In this document: positions 15,899-23,000 of the stretch, piece after piece | Numbering within the stretch: position 1 is the first letter of the stretch | Layout of the letters: each line of letters opens with the position of its first letter | NCBI GenBank assembly: GCA_964595075.1 | Contig: CAZQNT010000004.1 | Coordinates: 1-46,451 of the forward strand | DNA length: 46,451 bases | Reading direction: 5' to 3' | Source of the DNA: JAHJFW01 sp964595075 | GTDB taxonomy: Bacteria; Patescibacteriota; Patescibacteriia; 2-12-FULL-60-25 | The notes under the pieces: generated by a model | Seen by the model: the letters and a program-made list of their open reading frames with translations, nothing else | Database searches by the model: none | Told to the model about the DNA's origin: nothing | Made by a program: the position numbers and the translations under genes

Positions 15899-16447
15899 TT
15901 AACGCTTGCTCCACTGCGGCGAGCGCCTCGCTCCTTTTCTTCCGAATTTTTTGCGTTCGCGCTTTCTTGAGTCGCGGGAGAGATAGCCGAGTTTTTTCAA
16001 TGCTACGCGGAATGTCGGGTTTAGTTCGATGAGGGCGCGAGCGATTCCAAGACGTATGGCTTGCGCTTGTCCGCGGATTCCTCCGCCCACGACCTTCGCG
16101 CTTACGTCGACTGACGTTTCCTGACCGACCGCGCGAAGCGGGCTCATAACGTCGTCGCGGACGTCGTATGTTGTAAAATATTTTTCCATCTCGCGACCGT
16201 TGACAGTGACCGTTCCTTTTCCGTTCTTAATCAGACGGACTCTCGCCTGCGACGTCTTTCTTCGTCCAAGCGCAGCTATGAAAGATCCGCCTTTGGCGCG
16301 TTCTGATGCTGCAATGATTTCCGCTTCAGCAATCGGCGTATCCGCCGCCGGATCTTTCATGACCGGCTTTTTTACGACTGCCTTTCTTGGCGCCCTCTTT
16401 GGCTTGCCGTCTTCGGTCTTCTGTTTTCCGTCTTCTGTGTTAGGCAT
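15899..16447 (-). CDS. rpsI: Ribosomal protein S9 with N-terminal extension
   Basis: The C-terminal 130 residues are S9: FIAALGRRKTSQARVRLIKNGKGTVTVNGR, VVGGGIRGQAQAIRLGIARALI, and the basic tail KKFGRKGARRSPQWSKR that reaches the ribosomal P site. About 50 extra N-terminal residues precede it; the first 17 (PNTEDGKQKTEDGKPK) are encoded by a 7-bp repeat array at 16402-16443, and the rest is Lys/Ala-rich. It follows rplM (stop 16450, start 16447) as the last gene of the ribosomal operon. Confidence 0.96.
   Translation of the reverse strand: MPNTEDGKQKTEDGKPKRAPRKAVVKKPVMKDPAADTPIAEAEIIAASERAKGGSFIAALGRRKTSQARVRLIKNGKGTVTVNGREMEKYFTTYDVRDDVMSPLRAVGQETSVDVSAKVVGGGIRGQAQAIRLGIARALIELNPTFRVALKKLGYLSRDSRKRERKKFGRKGARRSPQWSKR
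16402..16443. repeat. 7-bp periodic array encoding the S9 N-terminus
   Basis: Heptamers GTCTTCG, GTCTTCT, GTTTTCC, GTCTTCT and GTGTTAG (plus strand), with a less regular unit before them. The array lies across the rpsI start codon region. Confidence 0.75.
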
Positions 16448-16449
16448 AA

Positions 16450-16833
16450 TTATTTTACGATAATGAGGCGCTTCATGCGGTTTGCCTGCGTTCGATTTTT
16501 CGGAAGCATGTATTTAACCGCGTGCTTCAAAATTTCTCCAGGGTTTGTCTGTCTAAGTTTTGAAACCGGCGTAGCGGTGATGCCTCCCGGTCGACCGGAG
16601 CTGCGAAAATGCTTCTTCTGTTCCCACTTTTTGCCTGTAAATTCGATTTTATCCACGTTAGAAACTTTCACTATATCCCCGCTATCGATGTGAGGGATCA
16701 TCCCTGGTTCATGCTTTCCCATAAGAAGCGTGGCGATGTGCGTAGCCAAACGACCGACGACTTTTCCTGTCGCGTCGATTTCTTGAACTTTACGTTCGAT
16801 ATGAGGCATTCCTCGCTTCTTGGTCCAGGGCAT
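16450..16833 (-). CDS. rplM: Ribosomal protein L13
   Basis: The 127-aa protein has the L13 landmarks: VQEIDATGKVVGRLATHIATLLMGKH, HIDSGDIVKVSNVDKIEFTGKKWEQKKHFRSSGRPGG and GEILKHAVKYMLPKNRTQANRMKRL. It ends about 12 residues earlier than the roughly 142-aa standard form, losing the usual C-terminal strand. Binds 23S rRNA early in large-subunit assembly. Located between rplQ and rpsI. Confidence 0.96.
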   Translation of the reverse strand: MPWTKKRGMPHIERKVQEIDATGKVVGRLATHIATLLMGKHEPGMIPHIDSGDIVKVSNVDKIEFTGKKWEQKKHFRSSGRPGGITATPVSKLRQTNPGEILKHAVKYMLPKNRTQANRMKRLIIVK

Positions 16834-16840
16834 ATATATT

Positions 16841-16871
16841 AGTAATCAGTTCTCAGTGCACAGTGCTCAGT
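16841..16871. repeat. 7-bp periodic array (AGT-N4) at the rplQ 3' end
   Basis: AGTAATC, AGTTCTC, AGTGCAC, AGTGCTC, AGT. The rplQ stop codon (16867-16869) lies within it, so the array sits between rplQ and rplM inside the operon. Confidence 0.85.
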
Positions 16872-17223
16872 CTTTTATTAACTGTAGTTGGGCGATGTCG
16901 GCGCCGTCGCCTACGCGTCTGCCGAGTTTGATGATGCGCGTATAGCCGCCTTTTCGCTCGGCATAACGAGGTCCGAGCTCTTCCAACACCTTATTAACCG
17001 CAGACTCTATCGTCAACACTCGGGATAGCGCGCGGCGTGAAACAAGCGTCTTTTTTCGACCAGTTGTGATCAGCTTTTCCACGATGGATCTGACGGCTTT
17101 CGCTTTCGGAAGGGTCGTGTTTACGCGCTCGTACAAAATAACCGATTGAGCCAAACTTAAAAGCATGGCCTTGCGCGGCGCTTTTTCTCGTCCAAAAACT
17201 TTTCCTTTATTCTGGTGCCTCAT
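16867..17223 (-). CDS. rplQ: Ribosomal protein L17
   Basis: The 118-aa protein shows the L17 pattern: MRHQNKGKVFGREKAPRKAMLLSLAQSVILYERVNTTLPKAKAVRSIVEKLITTGRK and the C-terminal GGYTRIIKLGRRVGDGADIAQLQLI. It lines the peptide exit side of the large subunit. The start overlaps the end of rpoA by 17 nt, indicating coupling. Its stop lies in a heptamer array. Confidence 0.97.
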   Translation of the reverse strand: MRHQNKGKVFGREKAPRKAMLLSLAQSVILYERVNTTLPKAKAVRSIVEKLITTGRKKTLVSRRALSRVLTIESAVNKVLEELGPRYAERKGGYTRIIKLGRRVGDGADIAQLQLIKD

Positions 17224-17911
17224 AAGATAATTCTTTAAGCAGCTGGAAGTGATCCAAGAGTATGTCTACCGCCTGTTTGCAAGCGTCGATCGGATCGAGC
17301 GATCCGTCTGTTTCAACGCTCAAGATCAACTTGTCATAGTCCGTGCGCTCTCCGACGCGTGTTGCTACTACTTTGTACGATACGTTCAAGACGGGGCTGT
17401 AAAGCGCGTCGATCGCGATGGTTCCAAGTTCAAGTTTTTCTTTTATGCGTTCTTCAGTCGTCTTGTATCCGCGTCCAGGACCGATCGTGATCTCAAGTTC
17501 GAATGACGCCGCCTTGTCCGTGAGCGTGGCGATCACTAGATCCTTGTTCACGATTTCCACGTCGGCGTTTTTTGTAAAATCCGCCGCTGTCACGACTTTC
17601 TCGCCCTTTACGGATAGCGAAAGTTTTACAGGTTCTTCGGAAAACAATTTCATTCGAAGAGTTTTCAAATTTAAAATTATTTCCAAAGCATCCTCTTTCA
17701 CATGAGGAATGGTTGAAAATTCATGCTCTACGCCTTTTATCTTAACCGCGGTTACAGCGGCTCCCGGAAGAGACGACAATAACACGCGTCGCAGAGCGTT
17801 TCCGATCGTCGTGCCGTAACCTTGAGTACACGGCTCGACCGTTAGGATGCCTTCGTTAGGACGCTCTCCTTTGGAGAAACGTATCTTGGAAGGAAGAAGT
17901 ATGGACTCCAT
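17207..17911 (-). CDS. rpoA: RNA polymerase alpha subunit, N-terminal domain only
   Basis: The 234-aa product contains the complete alpha-NTD: EPCTQGYGTTIGNALRRVLLSSLPGAAVTAVKIKGVEHEFSTIPHVKEDALEIILNLK (dimerisation and beta/beta-prime contact) and the C-terminal DPIDACKQAVDILLDHFQLLKEL helix. It ends there. The linker and alpha-CTD (about 80-90 further residues in most bacteria) are absent, and the downstream overlap with rplQ leaves no room for them. UP-element and CTD-dependent activator contacts should therefore be impossible with this subunit. Confidence 0.95.
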   Translation of the reverse strand: MESILLPSKIRFSKGERPNEGILTVEPCTQGYGTTIGNALRRVLLSSLPGAAVTAVKIKGVEHEFSTIPHVKEDALEIILNLKTLRMKLFSEEPVKLSLSVKGEKVVTAADFTKNADVEIVNKDLVIATLTDKAASFELEITIGPGRGYKTTEERIKEKLELGTIAIDALYSPVLNVSYKVVATRVGERTDYDKLILSVETDGSLDPIDACKQAVDILLDHFQLLKELSYEAPE

Positions 17912-17928
17912 AGATAAAAAAGTACGCT

Positions 17929-18537
17929 TTAGCGAGAATAAAATTCAATAATGAGTTTGGCGTCGAACGGCTGCAACATATCCTGCATTGCCGGCGCGCT
18001 CGTAATCTTCGCCTCCAACGTGACCGGCGTAACGCTGATCCAAGATGGCGGTTCCTTTTGCTGCAATTTTTCCGAAATCCCCTGCCATAGATTTTTTGCG
18101 CGTTTCGTCTCCCGTATCTGCAAAACGTCTCCCGGCTTTACCGTGAAAGAAGCGATGTCAACCTTTTTTCCATTAACCGAGATATGCGCGTGCGATACGG
18201 TCTGGCGTGCGGCCGGTCGGCTCTTTGCGAATCCCGCTCGGAATACGGCGTTGTCGAGGCGCATTTCCAAAAGTCGCATAAGATTTTCTCCGGAATCGCC
18301 TTTCATGCGAAGAGCTTTTTCGAAATAGTTTTCAAATTGGCGTTCAGAAAGACCGTACAATCGTTTTGCCTTTTGCTTTTCGCGAAGCTGTTTCGCATAG
18401 TCGGTCTGTCGCGAACCGCCCTTGGGTCCGTGAACTCCCGGCGGATAAGGACGGCGCTTGACAGCGCACTTTTCGCGGCCGCAAAGCGACACGCCTTCAC
18501 GGCGACAGAGTTTGCAGGTGATTCGAGTGGTCTTCAT
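17929..18537 (-). CDS. rpsD: Ribosomal protein S4 (zinc-binding type)
   Basis: The 202-aa S4 has an N-terminal Cys cluster (CKLCRREGVSLCGREKC) of the zinc-containing type, the YGLSERQFENYFEKAL segment, and the S4 RNA-binding fold (MRLDNAVFRAGFAKSRPAARQTVSHAHISVNGKKVDI). It nucleates assembly of the 30S body. Located between rpsK and rpoA with short spacers. Confidence 0.97.
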   Translation of the reverse strand: MKTTRITCKLCRREGVSLCGREKCAVKRRPYPPGVHGPKGGSRQTDYAKQLREKQKAKRLYGLSERQFENYFEKALRMKGDSGENLMRLLEMRLDNAVFRAGFAKSRPAARQTVSHAHISVNGKKVDIASFTVKPGDVLQIRETKRAKNLWQGISEKLQQKEPPSWISVTPVTLEAKITSAPAMQDMLQPFDAKLIIEFYSR

Positions 18538-18541
18538 ACTT

Positions 18542-19030
18542 TTATACGCGGCGCGGCCGTGGAGGTCGGCAACCGTTATGCGGAATCGAGGTGGTGTCTT
18601 TTATTGATGCGACTTCCAGACCCTGCGCGTGGAAAGCGCGTATCGCGCCTTCGCGCCCCTGACCGACGCCGGTCACGAACATGCTGACTTCGCGCAAACC
18701 GTACGCGGCCGCCTTATCGAGCGCGTTTCGCACAACGATCGACGCGGCATACGGAGTGGCTTTCTTCGGTCCCTTGAATCCGGATGAACCCGCGCTTGCC
18801 CATGCGATCACGTTTCCATTCAAATCCGTAAGCGTGACTATGGTGTTGTTGTATGAAGCATGAACGTACGCTTTCCCGTGCTCAACCTGTTTCTTGGCTT
18901 TTACGCCTTTGCGCTTTCCTTTTGTAGCTTTTGACGGCTTCTTTGCGGTCTCGACTGCAGCCGCGCTTTCTTTTGGCGCGATCGTTTCTTCCGCTGCGAT
19001 TTTCTGAGTTTCGTTTTCCATATTCGTCAA
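18542..19030 (-). CDS. rpsK: Ribosomal protein S11 with N-terminal extension
   Basis: The C-terminal 115 residues are S11: GKAYVHASYNNTIVTLTDLNGNVIAWASAGSSGFKGPKKATPYAA, GLREVSMFVTGVGQGREGAIRA and the closing IPHNGCRPPRPRRV. The first 45 residues (Ala/Glu/Lys-rich) are a low-complexity extension. Forms the 30S platform near the mRNA exit. Lies between rpsM and rpsD. Confidence 0.97.
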   Translation of the reverse strand: MTNMENETQKIAAEETIAPKESAAAVETAKKPSKATKGKRKGVKAKKQVEHGKAYVHASYNNTIVTLTDLNGNVIAWASAGSSGFKGPKKATPYAASIVVRNALDKAAAYGLREVSMFVTGVGQGREGAIRAFHAQGLEVASIKDTTSIPHNGCRPPRPRRV

Positions 19031-19032
19031 AA

Positions 19033-19419
19033 TTACGTCTTTTCAAGCTTACGCTTACCCGAACCCATTGTTCGGCGCACGTTGCCGCGAATAGTTCTTG
19101 AATTCGTTTTCGTCCGTTGTCCGTGTACGGGCAATCCCTTTGTGTGGCGCGCGCCTCGATATGAACCGATCTCTTTCAATCGCTTTATGTTGCTCAAAAC
19201 CTCGCGTCGCAACTCGCCTTCGACGCGATATCGCTTTTCAACGATCTCGCGCATTTTGTGCGCTTGTTCGTCGGTCAAATCTTTAACGCGAATATTCGCG
19301 GGCAAACCTGATTCCGCGACTATCTTTTTCGCTGTCGTCAATCCAATACCGTATATGTACTGGAGCGCGACATCAATGCGCTTCTGCGATGGAAGAGTGA
19401 CGCCTGCGATACGAGCCAT
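19033..19419 (-). CDS. rpsM: Ribosomal protein S13
   Basis: The 128-aa protein starts MARIAGVTLPSQKRIDVALQYIYGIGLTTAK and contains the basic tail GLPVHGQRTKTNSRTIRGNVRR, the classic S13 signature at the head of the 30S. Length and position after rpmJ are normal. Confidence 0.97.
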   Translation of the reverse strand: MARIAGVTLPSQKRIDVALQYIYGIGLTTAKKIVAESGLPANIRVKDLTDEQAHKMREIVEKRYRVEGELRREVLSNIKRLKEIGSYRGARHTKGLPVHGQRTKTNSRTIRGNVRRTMGSGKRKLEKT

Positions 19420-19456
19420 AGAGTTACTTGGGACAGATCAGCCGGATGAGTAAATT

Positions 19457-19573
19457 TCATCCTTGGCGCTGCTTATGTTTAGGAGTTTTTTTACAGATAA
19501 CCACAACCCGCCCTTTCCGGCGGATCACCTGACAATCTCGACACATGGCTTTTACCGATGCTCTAACCTTCAT
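19457..19573 (-). CDS. rpmJ: Ribosomal protein L36
   Basis: A 38-aa frame from the ATG at 19573 reads MKVRASVKAMCRDCQVIRRK then GRVVVICKKTPKHKQRQG. The zinc ligands are Cys11, Cys14, Cys27 and His33, as in L36. It lies between infA and rpsM, its standard position, and is short enough to be missed by length filters. Confidence 0.95.
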   Translation of the reverse strand: MKVRASVKAMCRDCQVIRRKGRVVVICKKTPKHKQRQG

Positions 19574-19594
19574 GTTTCACCAATTAATAGTGGG

Positions 19595-19828
19595 CTAGAG
19601 TCTATATGTAATACGACCCTTTGTCAAATCATAAGGGGTCATCTCCACCTGAACCTGGTCTCCAGGCGTAATTCTTATGCGAAACATGCGTAATTTGCCC
19701 GATAAATGACACAAAATAGTGTGTCCGTTATCTAGCTTCACCCTGAACGTCGCCCCGGGCAAATTCTCCTCCACAACGCCCTTAACCAACAAAAATTCCT
19801 TCCCTGGCGCCTGTGGCTTATCGGACAT
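19595..19828 (-). CDS. infA: Translation initiation factor IF-1
   Basis: The 77-aa OB-fold protein has VKGVVEENLPGATFRVKLDNGHTILCHLSGKLRMFRIRITPGDQVQVEMTPYDLTKGRITYR, the whole IF-1 core. It blocks the ribosomal A site during initiation. First gene of the operon, about 30 nt after the promoter; no strong Shine-Dalgarno sequence is seen. Confidence 0.97.
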   Translation of the reverse strand: MSDKPQAPGKEFLLVKGVVEENLPGATFRVKLDNGHTILCHLSGKLRMFRIRITPGDQVQVEMTPYDLTKGRITYRL

Positions 19829-19862
19829 AATTCGTATGTTTTTCAGTCATGATATTGATGGA

Positions 19863-19891
19863 AGTATACCGATTTATTCAAGAGGAGTCAA
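19863..19891 (-). promoter_or_regulatory. Promoter of the infA-rpsI ribosomal operon
   Basis: On the minus strand TTGACT (19886-19891), exactly 17 bp, then TATACT (19863-19868). The leader to the infA ATG is about 28 nt. Confidence 0.85.
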
Positions 19892-19957
19892 AATCCTGCA
19901 TGCATCATAACCCCTCCTAACCTCCCATTATCTTATGGGGAGGGATTTTTAGCGTTA

Positions 19958-20003
19958 TACTCCCCCTTAATTATAAGGGGGAGTTAGAGGGGGTTATTCC
20001 CCT
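19958..20003. repeat. R5 repeat, second copy
   Basis: ACTCCCCCTTAATTATAAGG then GGGAGTTAGAGGGGGTTATTCCCC, nearly identical to 5702-5745. Ends 3 nt from the alaS stop. A related shorter hairpin (CTCCCAT/ATGGGGAG) lies beside it at about 19922-19945. Confidence 0.85.
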
Positions 20004-20005
20004 CA

Positions 20006-21895
20006 TTATTTGACCGTCGCCTTAATTCTTCTCACCCCAGCCGACACGGCTTCTTCTTTTTGAATCGTGAAGCGTCCGAGTTCGCTTGTTCGCGTCACGT
20101 GAGGACCTCCGCAGATTTCTTTACTGAAATATCCAACTGCGTCGTCGCCAACGAGATACACCTTGACCTTGCCTCCGAGTTTCGCGTATCTGTCTTCGAA
20201 AAGTCCGATGGCGCCGGCGGCCTTAGCTTCATCAACCGTCATCTCCTCAAAGCGGACCGGAAGGTCGCTGCTTATCGCAGCGTTTACGATTTCTTCAACG
20301 GATTTGATCTGCTCCGGCATCATTTTTTCCGTATGCGAAAAATCGAAGCGAAGGCGTTCCGGTGTTATGTTGGATCCTTTTTGCATCACATGATCTCCCA
20401 ACACGGTTCGAAGCGCGCGATGTAGGAGATGAGTTGCCGTGTGAAGTCTCGTAGTCTCTTCCGAATGATCCGCGAGACCGCCCTTAAACGCGACGGAGGA
20501 TGCAGAACGAGACAACTCCTGATGTTTTTTGAACTCTTTAGTAAATTCTTCGACGTCGAGATTTCCTCCGCGCTCGCCGATCAATTCCTGCGTAAGCTCC
20601 AACGGAAAACCGTAGGTCTGAAAAAGATCGAACGCTTCTTGGCCGGAAATCACCTTATCACCGCTCATTTTCTCAAACTCTTTTAATCCCTTTTCCAAAG
20701 TCTTACCGAATTTCTGTTCCTCTTTTTCACACTCATCGATTATTCGTCGTCTGTTCGTCTCAAGTTCAGGATACGCGTCTCCGTATTCCCCTATCACGAC
20801 TCCAGCGAGCGCCGCACACAAAGGTTCTGTTATCCCGATGCGACGGGCTTCGCGAATTGCGCGACGCAGCAAGCGGCGAACGATATATCCCTGTCCGACA
20901 TTTGACGGAGACACTCCACGCTCATCACCTATTATAAAAACCGCAGCGCGAACATGATCCGCAATTATCCGAAACGACGTTGCGTCTGTCGTAGGGGCGG
21001 GCTTGTCCCGCCCTTCCCGCATTGATACATATTTCTTCCCCGAGAGTTCTTCTAATTTTGAAAAAATTCCCTGAAATATCTCCGTTTCAAAAACGTTTGA
21101 CTTTCCCTGCAGCATCGCAGTCATCCTTTCAAGCCCCATTCCCGTATCCACGTTTTTCTGCGCGAGCGGCTTGAACGATCCGTCCGCCTGTTTGTCGTAT
21201 TGCATGAAAACGTCGTTCCAGATTTCGACGAACCTTCCGCAATCGCAATTCGGATGACACGCGGCGCCGTATGACGGATCATGTTCGCGCTGTGTATCAA
21301 AAAACATCTCAGTGTCAGGTCCGCACGGTCCGGTCGCGCCCGCCGGTCCCCACCAGTTTTGTTTTTTTGGATAAAAATATATCCGAGGTCCGCTCTTTCC
21401 TGAGGCCGGCGCGTCCTTTCCCGCGACTCCTTCTTCGGCAGCAAAGCCCGCGATTTCGAATAGCGACTGCCATATCCCTACAGACTCTTCGTCACGCGGC
21501 GCATCCTCGTCACCTTGAAAAACCGTGACAAATAGACGAGATGGATCAATGCCGAGCCATTGTTTTGACGTGAGAAATTCGAACGACCAAGAAATAGCTT
21601 CTGGTTTGAAATAATCGCCGAGCGACCAATTCCCCATCATTTCAAAAAAAGTGAGGTGGCGATTATCGCCCACGTCGTCGATGTCGTCCGTGCGCAAACA
21701 TTTTTGCGCGTTCGTAAGCCGCGTTCCCATTGGATGTTTCTCGCCAATAAGATACGGGACGAGCGGATGCATTCCGGCGGTCGTAAACAAAACCGTAGGA
21801 TCGTTCTCCGGTATGAGCGACGCGGACGGGATTATGGCGTGGCCTTTCTCCTTAAAGAAAGCAAGAAAAGCGGCGCGAAGTTCTCTTTGTGTCAT
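20006..21895 (-). CDS. alaS: Alanyl-tRNA synthetase lacking the C-Ala domain
   Basis: The 629-aa enzyme charges tRNAAla. The aminoacylation core is intact (FTTAGMHPLVPYLIGEKHP; RLTNAQKCLRTDDIDDVGDNRHLTFFEMMGNWSLGDYFK; GMGLERM). The editing domain is present (HTATHLLHRAL; ICGGPHVTRTSELGRFTI). It ends at SAGVRRIKA, where longer forms (about 870 aa) continue into the C-Ala/DHHA1 region; this part is missing, as in many reduced genomes. Residues about 292-303 (MREGRDKPAPT) are encoded by an R2 palindrome and look like an in-frame insertion on the surface between the core and the tRNA-recognition region. Single gene, not in a visible operon. Confidence 0.96.
   Translation of the reverse strand: MTQRELRAAFLAFFKEKGHAIIPSASLIPENDPTVLFTTAGMHPLVPYLIGEKHPMGTRLTNAQKCLRTDDIDDVGDNRHLTFFEMMGNWSLGDYFKPEAISWSFEFLTSKQWLGIDPSRLFVTVFQGDEDAPRDEESVGIWQSLFEIAGFAAEEGVAGKDAPASGKSGPRIYFYPKKQNWWGPAGATGPCGPDTEMFFDTQREHDPSYGAACHPNCDCGRFVEIWNDVFMQYDKQADGSFKPLAQKNVDTGMGLERMTAMLQGKSNVFETEIFQGIFSKLEELSGKKYVSMREGRDKPAPTTDATSFRIIADHVRAAVFIIGDERGVSPSNVGQGYIVRRLLRRAIREARRIGITEPLCAALAGVVIGEYGDAYPELETNRRRIIDECEKEEQKFGKTLEKGLKEFEKMSGDKVISGQEAFDLFQTYGFPLELTQELIGERGGNLDVEEFTKEFKKHQELSRSASSVAFKGGLADHSEETTRLHTATHLLHRALRTVLGDHVMQKGSNITPERLRFDFSHTEKMMPEQIKSVEEIVNAAISSDLPVRFEEMTVDEAKAAGAIGLFEDRYAKLGGKVKVYLVGDDAVGYFSKEICGGPHVTRTSELGRFTIQKEEAVSAGVRRIKATVK
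20991..21017. repeat. R2 palindrome inside alaS
   Basis: GTAGGGGCGGGCTTGTCCCG then CCCTTCC, differing from the copy in the GT4 gene at one or two positions. Inserted without frame disruption and read in a different frame from the GT4 copy. Confidence 0.9.
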
Positions 21896-21927
21896 AATTA
21901 TTTATGGGCCTGGAAATTGACTTAATT

Positions 21928-22024
21928 GTGTCATCCCCCCGATGGCTATCGGGGGGATCCAGACCGTAAAGATCAGATTCCTTATATTTCGAGGAAATGG
22001 ATTTCCGCCTACGCGAGAATGACA
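21928..22024. repeat. REP-like element R1, copy 2
   Basis: TGTCATCCCCCCGATGGC...TTTCGAGGAAATGGATTTCC...GCGAGAATGACA. Outer inverted ends TGTCAT/ATGACA, about 95 bp, between alaS and the 22051 gene. Confidence 0.85.
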
Positions 22025-22050
22025 GTGCAAGAAATCCCGATGTGGATTCA

Positions 22051-22851
22051 TCATACTACTTCGCCCTGTGACTGTAACGCGGTTTCCTTGATCATTTCCA
22101 GAGGATCGCCGTTCTCATGGCGACGGGAGAGCGTGTGCCGCAACAATTCCGCCTGATTCGCAAAAACTTTCAAAAGCGAAGGATCCACGTCTTCGGTTTT
22201 ACCGCTTGGAAGCAAGACCATGATATATGCCTTGATGCGCTTGCTTTTCCTGTCCGACGGAACGACAAGCAGATTGCGCCCGTCATCCGTGCGAAGAAAG
22301 GCGTGCGAACTTCCGGCATCGTGCACTGCGAGCAATTCCTTGTTTGATATTTTCAATCCGCGTTCGCTTTCAGGAGGATGATAAAATTCGTAATCGGTTC
22401 GCAGTTTCGCCAATTCCACATATCGAACGAACGCAGTTGTGGATCCGACGCTCGTTGCCGCGCTCGCGACAAGCGAGGCGAGAAGGTCCTTAGCGAGATG
22501 CTCGCTTTCCACGATGCTGAGCGACGTCTCGTTCGTAATCCTTTTTAGAACCTCGATCTGCCGATTGATGGCACCGATATACTTGTAAGATTCCACCAGC
22601 TCGCGCCGCGCCCTGTCGTACTCGCCTTTCGCATTTTCATGCTCGCGTTCATGCCGTTCCATGAGGCGTTGATACACGGAAAAAATTGTAAGCCCGACTA
22701 TGCCGAAAATAAATATCAAAATCTCTTCCAAATGAGTCTCCTCGATCCCGAACCACCGCTCTTTAACCAAAGACGGCGAAAGAACCGCCAATACAAAAAA
22801 GCCCAAATAAACGATAGAAATCCACTCAAATCGCTGGCTGCGCTGCGGCAT
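22051..22851 (-). CDS. Membrane-anchored coiled-coil protein, unknown function
   Basis: The 266-aa product has two hydrophobic helices (about 11-28 and 43-60), then a charged coiled coil (62-105, MERHEREHENAKGEYDRARRELVES). A globular domain of about 150 residues follows, with YEFYHPPESERGL...HAFLRTDDGRNLLVVPSDRKSKRIKAYIMVLLPSGKTEDVDPSLLKVFANQAELLRHTL. The last part has the look of a GAF-like sensor domain (strand-rich, closing helix FANQAELLRH), but no catalytic kinase domain follows. I infer a membrane-bound sensor or scaffold. A TACACT box 6 nt before the ATG suggests a leaderless mRNA. Confidence 0.65.
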   Translation of the reverse strand: MPQRSQRFEWISIVYLGFFVLAVLSPSLVKERWFGIEETHLEEILIFIFGIVGLTIFSVYQRLMERHEREHENAKGEYDRARRELVESYKYIGAINRQIEVLKRITNETSLSIVESEHLAKDLLASLVASAATSVGSTTAFVRYVELAKLRTDYEFYHPPESERGLKISNKELLAVHDAGSSHAFLRTDDGRNLLVVPSDRKSKRIKAYIMVLLPSGKTEDVDPSLLKVFANQAELLRHTLSRRHENGDPLEMIKETALQSQGEVV

Positions 22852-22857
22852 GGGCGG

Positions 22858-22863
22858 AGTGTA
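22858..22863 (-). promoter_or_regulatory. Extended -10 box, probable leaderless start of gene 22851
   Basis: Minus-strand TGC-TACACT-N6-ATG, the same arrangement as the box at 137-142. Confidence 0.5.
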
Positions 22864-22905
22864 GCATAGAGTGAATAATGGTTATAGATGACACGATCTC
22901 AAGAT

Positions 22906-22992
22906 ACCAAACCATGAAATACGATTTCTCGTAGCGAGGACTGCCCGAGCGTAGCGAGTTCCGCAGCGAGAGAAATCGTATTTCATGGTTTG
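22906..22992. repeat. Long perfect inverted repeat with 25-bp stem
   Basis: Arms 22906-22930 (ACCAAACCATGAAATACGAT + TTCTC) and 22968-22992 are exact reverse complements, around a 37-nt loop containing two copies of CGTAGCGAG. It lies in the mnmA 3' flank, ending 8 nt from the mnmA stop. No T-tract follows, so it is not a standard terminator. Confidence 0.9.
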
Positions 22993-23000
22993 GTGTCCAC

